The notes beneath the pieces were generated by a model that saw only the letters and a program-made list of their open reading frames with translations, was not told the origin of the DNA and made no database searches. A stretch of DNA of 41,704 bases, taken from positions 1-41,704 of the forward strand of contig CAWKAL010000054.1 of NCBI GenBank assembly GCA_963847575.1, written 5' to 3'. Positions 15,402 to 22,505 of the stretch are shown here, piece after piece. The stretch comes from JASBSR01 sp963847575 (GTDB taxonomy: Bacteria; Pseudomonadota; Gammaproteobacteria; SZUA-229). Made by a program: the position numbers and the translations under genes. Numbering within the stretch: position 1 is the first letter of the stretch; each line of letters starts with the position of its first letter.

Positions 15402-17273
15402 CTAGTTGAATGCGCGCCGAATATGGGCGCTGAACTTGTCAGCAGGCACATAACCGACCACGCGGAAATTGCGCAGTTCGTCGCCCTCGGCATTGAAAAA
15501 CATGATCGAGGGCGGACCAATAATACCAAAGTGTTTGTAAAGGGCTTTGTCGAGTTCGTCGTTCGGTGTCACGTCGGCCTGCAATAGCACGCTGTTGGCC
15601 AGTGCCTGCTGCACACCGGCATCGGCAAAGGTGAAGGCTTCCATTTCCTTGCACGAAACACACCAGTCAGCATAAAAATCCAGCATCACGGTTTTGCCCT
15701 TCGCTTCGGCGAGCGCGGCATTGAGGCCGTCGACACCCTTGATCTGTTTGAATGCAAGATGCTGTGCAGCCTGCTGGCCATGGCCCGCGCCACTGTTTGT
15801 CGCCAGTCCCTGCAGCGGCTGGAACATGTTGCGGTTGCCGGCGGCGACACCAATAATCATGATTATGCCGTAGACCAGCATCAGGATGCCGACGCCTTTC
15901 CACAGTTTGCGCCAGCCGGAAACACCCTGCGGCAGGCTGTCAATCGCCCCCATGTAGATCGCAGAGACGATCAGCAGGCTGGCCCAGAGTACGATGGTGA
16001 ATGCGGCTGGCGCGACGCGTTCCAGCAGCCAGATCGCGAGGCCAAGCAGCAGTACACCAAACACGGCTTTGACGGCATCCATCCAGGCACCGGCGCGGGG
16101 CAGCATCTTGCCTGCCGAAGCACCGATCACCAGCAGCGGTGCACCCATGCCCATGCTGAGCGAGAACAGCGCCATACCGCCGAGCACGGCGTCACCGGTT
16201 TCGGCGATATAGATCAGCGCACCGACCAGCGGCGCGGTGACGCAGGGGCCGACAATCAGCGCCGACAAAAAGCCCATGATGGCAACACCCAGCAGGGTGC
16301 CGCCCTGCTGGTTGTTACTGATCTGGGTGAGCTTGCTCTGAATACCGGCAGGCATTTGCAGGTCGTAAAAACCGAACATGGAAAACGACAGTGCAACAAA
16401 AATCGCGGCAAAGCTGCCGATGATCCACGGGTTCTGAAACCAGGCCTGGATGTTTTCGCCGGACAGGCCGACGAGGATGCCGACCACGGTATAGGTGGTG
16501 GCCATCGCCAGCACGTACACCAGCGATAATATGAACGAACTGCGCGTGGTCTGTTGCTCGCCCTGGCCGACGATAATGCCCATCAATATCGGGATCATCG
16601 GGAACACGCACGGGGTAAACGCGAGCAACAGGCCGGCGCCGAAGAACACCAGCAGGATCAGCCATGTGTTGCCTGCACGCAGAGCCTGGGCAATTTCATC
16701 CTGTTCGGATACGACCTCAGCCTTATCTGAATTACCTGCTGAGGACGTGCCGGTAGCTGCATTTGCACTGGCGATGACGGTGGGCAGGCGGACAGTAAAT
16801 TCACGGGTTTGCGGTGGATAGCAGATGCCGGAGATTTCAGAACAGCCCTGGTATTTCACCTTGAAACTCGCCTGGCTGTCCCCATTAGTACCCAGGTAAG
16901 GCAGCGTAACTTCTGCAAAGTTGTGGTATACCGTGAGCTTCTTGTTGAATATCGGGTCGTCTTTTTCCTCGCCGGGTGAAAGCTGCATCGGCGCAGTGGT
17001 GACATCAGCACTGTCGGTGGTAATCTGCATCTTGTCCTGGTACAGATAGTGGCCCTCGGCAATCACGAAGCTGGCGGTAAAGCCCTTCTCATTTGAGTTG
17101 GTGCTGAGCTGAAAGGCCTGGTCGGGTTCGAGAATATCGTCCTCGCCGCCGAGGCCCAGATCAAGCAGATCGAGTCCCTTCAGGCTGTTTTCAGCATAAA
17201 TGGAACTTGTCGGTAACAGCAGCATCGCAAACAGCAGGCTGCAGGTGGTCAGCATTTTATTCATAGTCATCAT
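15402..17273 (-). CDS. dsbD: Thiol:disulfide interchange protein DsbD
   Basis: Moves electrons from cytoplasmic thioredoxin across the inner membrane to periplasmic DsbC, CcmG/TlpA-like and related proteins. A signal peptide (residues about 7-27) leads the alpha domain, with the redox pair in YQGCSEISGICYPP. The CcdA-like transmembrane domain has the paired cysteines in FTPCVFPMIPILMG and GPCVTAPLVG. The gamma thioredoxin domain has FYADWCVSCKEME at about residue 538. Length is 623 residues, with all three Cys pairs present. The start is uncertain between the ATGs at 17273 and 17264. It heads the minus-strand run towards accC. Confidence 0.95.
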   Translation of the reverse strand: MMTMNKMLTTCSLLFAMLLLPTSSIYAENSLKGLDLLDLGLGGEDDILEPDQAFQLSTNSNEKGFTASFVIAEGHYLYQDKMQITTDSADVTTAPMQLSPGEEKDDPIFNKKLTVYHNFAEVTLPYLGTNGDSQASFKVKYQGCSEISGICYPPQTREFTVRLPTVIASANAATGTSSAGNSDKAEVVSEQDEIAQALRAGNTWLILLVFFGAGLLLAFTPCVFPMIPILMGIIVGQGEQQTTRSSFILSLVYVLAMATTYTVVGILVGLSGENIQAWFQNPWIIGSFAAIFVALSFSMFGFYDLQMPAGIQSKLTQISNNQQGGTLLGVAIMGFLSALIVGPCVTAPLVGALIYIAETGDAVLGGMALFSLSMGMGAPLLVIGASAGKMLPRAGAWMDAVKAVFGVLLLGLAIWLLERVAPAAFTIVLWASLLIVSAIYMGAIDSLPQGVSGWRKLWKGVGILMLVYGIIMIIGVAAGNRNMFQPLQGLATNSGAGHGQQAAQHLAFKQIKGVDGLNAALAEAKGKTVMLDFYADWCVSCKEMEAFTFADAGVQQALANSVLLQADVTPNDELDKALYKHFGIIGPPSIMFFNAEGDELRNFRVVGYVPADKFSAHIRRAFN

Positions 17274-17437
17274 CTGCGGGTACGTATCCTGAACGGGAGA
17301 AAGCCAAGGCGTATATTAGACGCAAACCTGGCCACGGGTTCCACCCGGGCCGGTGCGGCGTATACACTGGTATCAAGCATAGCAAACATCGACTTAAGCA
17401 TCCCTTAATCACACCTCAATCTACTGAATATACCAAT

Positions 17438-17959
17438 ATGATACGATTCTGGCCGCTGTTATTCATCGCAATTCCGCTCACCGAGATCTACCTGTTCATC
17501 AAGATTGGCAGCCAGATCGGCGCACTTACCACGGTGCTGATCGTGCTGGCGACCGCGTTCATCGGCGTTAACCTGTTACGTTACCAGGGTTTTAGCACGC
17601 TGCAGCGTGCCCAGCGCAACATGGCGCAGGGCCAGATGCCGGCGATGGAAATGATGGAAGGCCTGGTGCTGGCGGTGGGCGGAGCGCTGCTGATCACGCC
17701 CGGATTTCTCACCGACGCGCTGGGCTTTTTATGCCTGATACCTGCCTCGCGCCGGGCGCTGATACGCTACATCATGGCGCGCGCCAGCGTGCAGATGCAT
17801 AGCAGATTTCAGGATCAGAGCTGGCAACAAACCGGCCAGCCAGGCCAGCGCAATGATGCAGCCCAGGGCCCGAATCGTGGGCCTGATCGAGGCCCGGATC
17901 GAGGTTCTGATCGAGGCAAGGGCAACACCATCGAAGGCGAGTACCGGCGCGACGACTAG
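17438..17959 (+). CDS. fxsA: FxsA family membrane protein
   Basis: FxsA is a cytoplasmic-membrane protein whose overproduction in E. coli suppresses F-plasmid exclusion of phage T7. The core has PLTEIYLFIKIGSQIGA, VNLLRYQGFSTLQRA, GGALLITPGFLTDALGFLCLIP written here as landmarks, and an ARAS-containing end. The C-terminal tail from about residue 125 is hydrophilic and contains four RG(P/S)DR-type repeats. Length is 173 residues. It sits upstream of groES as in E. coli; cutA, found between fxsA and dsbD there, is absent here. Confidence 0.9.
   Translation: MIRFWPLLFIAIPLTEIYLFIKIGSQIGALTTVLIVLATAFIGVNLLRYQGFSTLQRAQRNMAQGQMPAMEMMEGLVLAVGGALLITPGFLTDALGFLCLIPASRRALIRYIMARASVQMHSRFQDQSWQQTGQPGQRNDAAQGPNRGPDRGPDRGSDRGKGNTIEGEYRRDD
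17867..17914 (+). repeat. 12-bp tandem repeat in the fxsA tail
   Basis: Four degenerate 12-base units (such as GGCCCGGATCGA) at 17867-17878, 17879-17890, 17891-17902 and 17903-17914 encode G-P/S-N/D-R units in the cytoplasmic tail of FxsA. The period keeps frame, so copy number could vary without harming the membrane core. Confidence 0.8.
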
Positions 17960-18062
17960 GCTGAGCGCGGGCGCGGTAAACAAAAAACCGTGTCAGCCCC
18001 TTGTTATCAGCGCGCCAGACCCCACTATTCACCCACCGCAGGGTGCCGCGCCCTCAAGGCGC

Positions 18063-18090
18063 TTGACTCTGCTGCATTCGTCATTATGAT
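18063..18090 (+). promoter_or_regulatory. Sigma-70-type promoter of groESL
   Basis: TTGACT at 18063-18068 and TATGAT at 18085-18090 are separated by 16 bases, a strong vegetative promoter match. It lies 50 bases before the groES start codon, and the CIRCE operator begins at its last base. Confidence 0.8.
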
Positions 18091-18116
18091 TAGCACTCAC
18101 ACAATTAGAGTGCTAA
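18090..18116. promoter_or_regulatory. CIRCE operator (HrcA binding site)
   Basis: TTAGCACTC, nine bases, GAGTGCTAA: both arms match the published CIRCE consensus perfectly. It covers the expected transcription start of groESL, where the HrcA repressor would block initiation; HrcA itself needs GroEL to stay active, giving feedback control. No sigma-32-type promoter was obvious. Confidence 0.95.
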
Positions 18117-18139
18117 TTTCTTAGAGAGAGGAAAAACAA

Positions 18140-18430
18140 ATGAAAATACGTCCGTTGCACGACCGTGTAGTGGTTAAGCGCGTAGAAGAAGAACGCACCA
18201 GTGCCGGTGGTATCGTGATCCCTGATTCTGCAACTGAAAAACCCCAGAAGGGTGAAGTGGTTGCAGTCGGCAATGGCAAAGTCACCGAAGCTGGCGATGT
18301 ACGCGCGCTGGATGTCAAAGTGGGAGACAAAGTCCTGTTCGGCAAATATTCCGGCACCGAAATCAAGCTTGACGGTGTTGAAGTGCTGATCATGAAAGAA
18401 GAAGACATCCTGGGTGTTCTGGCTGCGTAA
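18140..18430 (+). CDS. groES: Co-chaperonin GroES
   Basis: Ten-kilodalton lid of the GroEL chamber. It begins MKIRPLHDRVVVKRVEEE, with the mobile loop ERTSAGGIVIPDSATEKPQ (residues about 19-36, the GGIV(I/L) contact to GroEL) and GKVLFGKYSG-type roof residues later. Length is 96 residues, typical. GAGG lies eight to eleven bases before the ATG. It is first in the groESL operon, under CIRCE. Confidence 0.98.
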   Translation: MKIRPLHDRVVVKRVEEERTSAGGIVIPDSATEKPQKGEVVAVGNGKVTEAGDVRALDVKVGDKVLFGKYSGTEIKLDGVEVLIMKEEDILGVLAA

Positions 18431-18472
18431 GCGCTAAACAATTTTTCAAAGAATTTAAGAGGTAAATTACAC

Positions 18473-20113
18473 ATGTCAGCTAAAGATGTAAGATTTGGAG
18501 ATGACGCGCGCAGCCGTATGGTTCATGGTGTCAACATTCTCGCCAACGCAGTAAAGGTCACGCTGGGCCCGAAAGGCCGTAACGTGGTTCTGGATAAATC
18601 CTTCGGCGCACCGACCGTCACCAAAGACGGCGTATCTGTCGCCAAGGAAATCGAGCTGGAAGACAAGTTCGAAAACATGGGCGCACAGATGGTGAAAGAA
18701 GTCTCCAGCCAGACATCTGATATCGCCGGTGACGGCACCACCACTGCAACAGTACTGGCGCAGGGCATCGTGCGTGAAGGCATGAAATCCGTTTCTGCCG
18801 GCATGAACCCGATGGACCTGAAACGCGGTATCGACAAGGCCGTGATTGCAGCGGTTGCAGAACTGAAAAAAATTTCAAAACCATGCGCAGACAGCAAGGC
18901 GATTGCACAGGTCGGCACCATTTCTGCTAACTCTGACGACAGCGTTGGCGAGATCATTGCAGATGCCATGGACAAGGTCGGTAAAGAAGGTGTGATCACG
19001 GTAGAAGAAGGCACATCGCTGGATAACGAACTCGATATCGTTGAAGGTATGCAGTTTGACCGCGGTTACCTGTCACCTTACTTCGTTAACAACCAGGAAA
19101 GCATGAGCGCAGAACTTGAAGATCCGTTCATCCTGCTGTTCGACAAGAAAATCTCCAACATTCGTGAACTGCTGCCGATACTCGAAGGCGTTGCCAAGGC
19201 CGGTCGTCCGCTGCTGATTATTGCAGAAGACGTTGAAGGCGAAGCACTCGCAACCCTGGTGGTCAACACCATGCGCGGTATCGTCAAAGTAGCTGCGGTT
19301 AAAGCACCTGGTTTCGGCGATCGCCGCAAGGCCATGTTGCAGGACATCGCAGTACTCACCGGTGGTGTTGTGATTTCGGAAGAAGTTGGCCTGTCACTGG
19401 AAAAAGCTACGCTCGACGACATGGGTTCTGCAAAACGCATCAGCGTTACCAAGGAGAACACCACGATTGTTGACGGCGCCGGTGAATCCAAAGACATCGA
19501 AGCCCGCGTTACGCAGCTGCGTTCACAGATCGAAGATTCCACTTCAGATTACGACCGTGAAAAACTTCAGGAACGTGTTGCCAAGCTGGCTGGCGGCGTA
19601 GCCGTAATCAAGGTCGGTGCTGCAACTGAAATCGAAATGAAAGAGAAGAAAGCACGCGTTGAAGACGCACTGCATGCAACTCGCGCTGCGGTCGAAGAAG
19701 GCATCGTACCTGGCGGTGGTGTTGCACTGATTCGTGCACTCAAGGCCGTTGATAAAATCAAAGGTGACAACCACGATCAGGACATCGGTATCGCTATCGC
19801 ACGTCGTGCAATGGAAGATCCGCTGCGCCAGATCGTGACCAATGCCGGTGATGAAGCTTCTGTCGTCATGGCTAAAGTCGCTGCAGGCAAAGGTAACTAC
19901 GGTTACAACGCTGCCAACGGTGAATACGGTGACATGGTTGAAATGGGTATCCTGGATCCAACCAAGGTTACGCGTTCAGCACTGCAGAACGCAGCATCGA
20001 TTGCCGGTCTGTTGATCACGACGGAGTGCATGGTTGCTGAAATGCCGAAGGATGAAAACGCTGGTGGTGCACCTGATATGGGTGGCATGGGCGGTATGGG
20101 CGGCATGATGTAA
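18473..20113 (+). CDS. groEL: Chaperonin GroEL
   Basis: Sixty-kilodalton ATP-dependent folding chamber. Visible landmarks are VTLGPKGRNVVLDKSFGAPTVT split as TLGPKGRNVV and SFGAPTVTKDGV, the ATP-binding GDGTTTATVLAQ, the apical-domain segment, GIVPGGGVALIRA and the flexible C-terminal GGM repeats (GGMGGMGGMM). Length is 546 residues, essentially standard. AGAGG precedes the ATG. Codon use and conservation are unremarkable and no frame disruption is seen. An intrinsic terminator follows 29 bases later. Confidence 0.98.
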   Translation: MSAKDVRFGDDARSRMVHGVNILANAVKVTLGPKGRNVVLDKSFGAPTVTKDGVSVAKEIELEDKFENMGAQMVKEVSSQTSDIAGDGTTTATVLAQGIVREGMKSVSAGMNPMDLKRGIDKAVIAAVAELKKISKPCADSKAIAQVGTISANSDDSVGEIIADAMDKVGKEGVITVEEGTSLDNELDIVEGMQFDRGYLSPYFVNNQESMSAELEDPFILLFDKKISNIRELLPILEGVAKAGRPLLIIAEDVEGEALATLVVNTMRGIVKVAAVKAPGFGDRRKAMLQDIAVLTGGVVISEEVGLSLEKATLDDMGSAKRISVTKENTTIVDGAGESKDIEARVTQLRSQIEDSTSDYDREKLQERVAKLAGGVAVIKVGAATEIEMKEKKARVEDALHATRAAVEEGIVPGGGVALIRALKAVDKIKGDNHDQDIGIAIARRAMEDPLRQIVTNAGDEASVVMAKVAAGKGNYGYNAANGEYGDMVEMGILDPTKVTRSALQNAASIAGLLITTECMVAEMPKDENAGGAPDMGGMGGMGGMM

Positions 20114-20141
20114 GTGTTGCTCACACCCGTGAGTGTTTAAG

Positions 20142-20174
20142 AAAAAGCCCCGCTGGAAACAGCGGGGCTTTTTT
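20142..20174 (+). terminator. Intrinsic terminator of groESL
   Basis: The stem AAAAAGCCCCGCTG pairs with CAGCGGGGCTTTTT around a GAAA tetraloop and ends in a run of T. It follows the groEL stop by 28 bases. Confidence 0.95.
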
Positions 20175-20326
20175 GTTTGGCAATAGTTAATTACTCGGAA
20201 TAATGAATAGAATGTAAGGCGCAATAACCAACGGGCATTGCGCCGGATGTTTGTGACTGACGAACAGTTTAAGTTTTGATTTAATCAACTCAGGTATTTA
20301 GTGCTTTCCCATGTGGGTTCAATGCG

Positions 20327-20515
20327 GCGCATCCTTGCGCGTTACCCTTTGGGCCGCTATAAAGCAGCTGCGTACAAAATTGTCCCTCGGGCCGCGTAAT
20401 TAACTGTTGATTTCATTTGTCTGCGGTTTCGCCTTAATCTTTTCTTTGCGACCTTGGCGTCTTTGCGGTCAATCACTGTTTTTACCCCTGTGATCTCTGT
20501 GCCCTCTGTGGCAAG
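20327..20515. repeat. Composite dispersed repeat, copy A
   Basis: It starts with a small hairpin (GCGCA, loop TCCT, TGCGC at 20327-20340), then a CCCTTTGGG hairpin and GGGCCG. It ends with a block (20421-20515) containing CTGCGGTTTCGCC, CTTTGCGGTCAATC, CTGTGATCTCTGTG and CCCTCTGTGGCAA. The same modules in the same order occur at 21138-21390; the last 70 bases are close to identical apart from small gaps. The Cys-free, stop-rich sequence shows no coding potential. Confidence 0.75.
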
Positions 20516-20597
20516 TCATTGTTTTTCCGCAATCGAGCAATGCAGCAATGCGACCCGTATCACATGTCTCGCATAATGCCGTACGCGATTACGCCTC

Positions 20598-20619
20598 TGA
20601 TGTGAATAGCATCACATCA
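20598..20619. promoter_or_regulatory. CRP/Vfr-type binding site
   Basis: TGATGTGA, six bases, TCACATCA: an exact TGTGA-N6-TCACA core inside an eight-base perfect inverted repeat. Its centre (20608.5) lies 41.5 bases before the start predicted from the downstream -10 element, the class II activator position. Confidence 0.8.
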
Positions 20620-20637
20620 TACGAGCTATCGCTTTCT

Positions 20638-20643
20638 TATAGT
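20638..20643 (+). promoter_or_regulatory. -10 element of the small secreted protein gene
   Basis: TATAGT at 20638-20643 with no good -35 sequence, as expected for a promoter where CRP overlaps the -35 region. The predicted start is near 20650, leaving a 5' leader of about 44 bases. Confidence 0.6.
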
Positions 20644-20693
20644 GTGGTCGTACACAGCGGAATCGGTATGAAATACACAAAGGGAGAAAACAC

Positions 20694-20981
20694 ATGAATA
20701 CTATAAAATATCTCGATCTTGTTAAGTGGGCCCTGTTTTTATCGCTATCAACCTCGGCTTTTGCGGATGATACTGAGTGGCAGAAAAAGACACTGCTGGA
20801 ACCGCCCGAGTATTTGCTGATCGCTGAGGCGGGTGGTCGTGTGATGATTTATGATGGCATGCCAATCGAAGTTGTGGACAGGGCGATGGACGAACAGTTT
20901 GATCGAATTGATCATATGATGTTTACCCGCATTCGTCATGCGACGCCTGAGGGAGAGCAGGTCGAGGATGATGGATGTTAG
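20694..20981 (+). CDS. Small exported protein, unknown function
   Basis: I do not recognise a family. The 95-residue product has a signal peptide (residues 1-24, cleavage after SAFA), leaving a mature protein of about 71 residues that is acidic and has one Cys near the end. The middle reads LLIAEAGGRVMIYDGMPIEVVDRAMDEQFDRIDHMMF, of which the EAGGRVMIYDGM core looks like a short beta hairpin and the rest an amphipathic helix. GGGAG sits six to ten bases before the ATG, supporting a real gene. It has its own CRP-type promoter and is flanked on both sides by directly repeated composite elements. Confidence 0.75.
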   Translation: MNTIKYLDLVKWALFLSLSTSAFADDTEWQKKTLLEPPEYLLIAEAGGRVMIYDGMPIEVVDRAMDEQFDRIDHMMFTRIRHATPEGEQVEDDGC

Positions 20982-21057
20982 TGGCTGAGCATGTTCGGCA
21001 ATCTGTAAGCGGGAGTTTAGAAACGCTATTATTCAGAAACATATACGCCATCAAAAG

Positions 21058-21090
21058 CGTCATTCCCGCCACAAGCACGCGGGAATGACG
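21058..21090. repeat. CGTCATTCCCGC hairpin repeat
   Basis: Perfect 12-bp inverted arms at 21058-21069 and 21079-21090, nine bases apart. The arm GTCATTCCCGC is a common dispersed hairpin word in many proteobacterial genomes (from memory). There is no T-run, so it is not a simple terminator, though it follows the small secreted protein gene by 77 bases. Confidence 0.85.
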
Positions 21091-21137
21091 GCATGAAAAA
21101 ACATTAATGCTTTCTCTGTGTCCTCTGAGACTATTCC

Positions 21138-21390
21138 GGGCATCCTGCCCGTCACCCTTCGGGCCGTGTAAAAATCACACGTTCACTAAAATTGACAGGA
21201 TCAATTTTGAACATCGCGTTTTTTGTGATGGCCCGTAGGGTGAGCTACATGGGTGTGGCGAATAACTTTGATCCTGTCAAATTTAGTCTGTGGTTTCGCT
21301 TCTAACGTATTGAATCAATTCTTGCGACCTAGCGCCTTTGCGGTCAATCCCTGTTTTCCCCCTGTGATCTCTGTGCCCTCTGTGGCAAAG
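21138..21390. repeat. Composite dispersed repeat, copy B
   Basis: It has the same module order as copy A: hairpin GGGCA/TGCCC (21138-21150), CCCTTCGGGCCG, and a terminal block at 21288-21390 with CTGTGGTTTCGC, CCTTTGCGGTCAATC, TGTGATCTCTGTG and CCTCTGTGGCAA. Copy B additionally has two interleaved inverted repeats: 21152-21165 with 21230-21243 (13 of 14 bases), and 21185-21204 with 21268-21287 (19 of 20 bases). Confidence 0.78.
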
Positions 21391-21632
21391 TTCTTTGTGT
21401 TTGATTTCACCCACAAATCTGGACATGTTCTCGCTGGAACTAAACCAGCATCCAGCTGACAAACCACGCTGTATCCTGAAAATCATCGCATTACATGACC
21501 TGTGCCCGACAGGGTGCATGGCACTATCGCCATGTATTCCTATACTTAAGCGAAATTAACTGCCCCTGGTTTGGGCCTGACAAATGCGTGTAATGACAGG
21601 CCATCCACCGCCAGACCTGAGAGAGTGCCGCA

Positions 21633-22436
21633 ATGACTGAGAACAACGACGACGATACCATCGATAACAAGCCTGTTGACGAGGCACAGAACGCTGCTGA
21701 AAAAACTGTGAAGAAGAAAAATGCGGCTACAAAAGATGCTGCGAAAAAGACTGCTGCAAAAAAAACGGGTTCAAAAAAAGACACGGCTAACAAGGCTGTA
21801 CCCAAAAAAGCCCCGGCAAAAAAGACCGTCAAAAACGACAAGCGCACGGGCACCACTGGCAGGCGTGATAATGACCGTGTGATGCCGGGCCTGCTGAAAA
21901 ACCTGCAAGGAGTGTTCGACAAGATTTACAGCGACAACACGGTGCGTGATCGAGACCACGACAAGCTGGCCGATGAATTCACCACTCACATGCAAAAAGC
22001 CTTTCTCGAAATGCATAAGCAGATCGAGGAGCGTGAGCATCTGCTTGAAACCCGGTTAAAAAGCATTGACCGCACACACCGATACCAGTTGCAGCGTGTC
22101 AAGTGGCTGTCGATACCGGTGACCCTGCTGTCAGTCATTGCGATTGTGTATTTGTTCTCGGTGGTCCGCGTGATGGAAAGATCCATGACCAGCATGTCGG
22201 GAAACATGCATCAGATGACGAGCTATATGGAAGTGATTACAGGAGATACATCTGAGCTATCAGCTAACACGGCCAACATGACGCAACATATCGGATCGAT
22301 GAATAACCAGATGGGATCGTTAAACACGAATGTGGCGCATATGACAGGTACAGTGAACAACCTGATGGTAGATGTGCATCAAATGTCACGCGCGGTGTCG
22401 CCGACGATGCAGGGAATTAATCGCTTTATACCTTGA
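21633..22436 (+). CDS. Membrane protein with histone-H1-like Lys/Ala tail and coiled coil
   Basis: Unrecognised as a named family. The 267-residue product has four parts. Residues about 25-75 are a Lys/Ala/Thr-rich tail with repeated AAKK/TAKK-type words, like histone H1 or AlgP tails. Residues about 85-150 are a charged helix likely to coil (LADEFTTHMQKAFLEMHKQIEERE region). Residues 157-180 are a single transmembrane helix. The last 85 residues are rich in Met, Asn and Thr with heptad-like spacing (MHQM, NMTQHIG, NNQMGSL, NVAHM). The basic side is predicted cytoplasmic. It has its own terminator shared with the convergent Sel1 gene. A link between membrane and DNA is possible but is inference. 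Confidence 0.72.
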   Translation: MTENNDDDTIDNKPVDEAQNAAEKTVKKKNAATKDAAKKTAAKKTGSKKDTANKAVPKKAPAKKTVKNDKRTGTTGRRDNDRVMPGLLKNLQGVFDKIYSDNTVRDRDHDKLADEFTTHMQKAFLEMHKQIEEREHLLETRLKSIDRTHRYQLQRVKWLSIPVTLLSVIAIVYLFSVVRVMERSMTSMSGNMHQMTSYMEVITGDTSELSANTANMTQHIGSMNNQMGSLNTNVAHMTGTVNNLMVDVHQMSRAVSPTMQGINRFIP

Positions 22437-22461
22437 GCGGGGTTGTGTGTAGCGAATGAGA

Positions 22462-22495
22462 ATAATGCCGGCAATTGCCGGCATTATCGTTTTAA
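22462..22495. terminator. Bidirectional intrinsic terminator
   Basis: A perfect 11-bp stem (22462-22472 with 22477-22487, containing ATGCCGGC) closes an AATT loop and is followed by CGTTTT. It lies between the convergent membrane-protein and Sel1-repeat genes. T-richness on the minus-strand side is weaker. Confidence 0.82.
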
Positions 22496-22505
22496 TCGCG
22501 GTGTA

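Larger units (their letters stand above)
20175..20693. other. Intergenic region with repeat copy A and a CRP-type promoter
   Basis: No gene is supported here. From left to right it holds undistinguished sequence to about 20320, a repeat-derived block (20327-20515), and then the promoter region of the small secreted protein: a CRP-type palindrome (20598-20619) and a -10 element (20638-20643). Confidence 0.7.
20982..21632. other. Repeat-filled intergenic region
   Basis: No gene is supported; open frames here are short and lie across repeats. It holds a 12-bp perfect hairpin (21058-21090), the composite repeat copy B (21138-21390), and about 240 bases before the next gene in which I see nothing further. 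Confidence 0.65.

Noticed and set aside
15759..16529. 256-codon open frame opposite dsbD
   Set aside because: Antisense shadow of dsbD, with no recognisable motif.
17330..17351. GC-rich hairpin between dsbD and fxsA
   Set aside because: It lies between divergent starts and lacks a T-run, so it is neither a terminator nor clearly an operator.
21253..21519. Short open frames on both strands near 21.3-21.5 kb
   Set aside because: They run across the composite repeat and have no ribosome binding sites.
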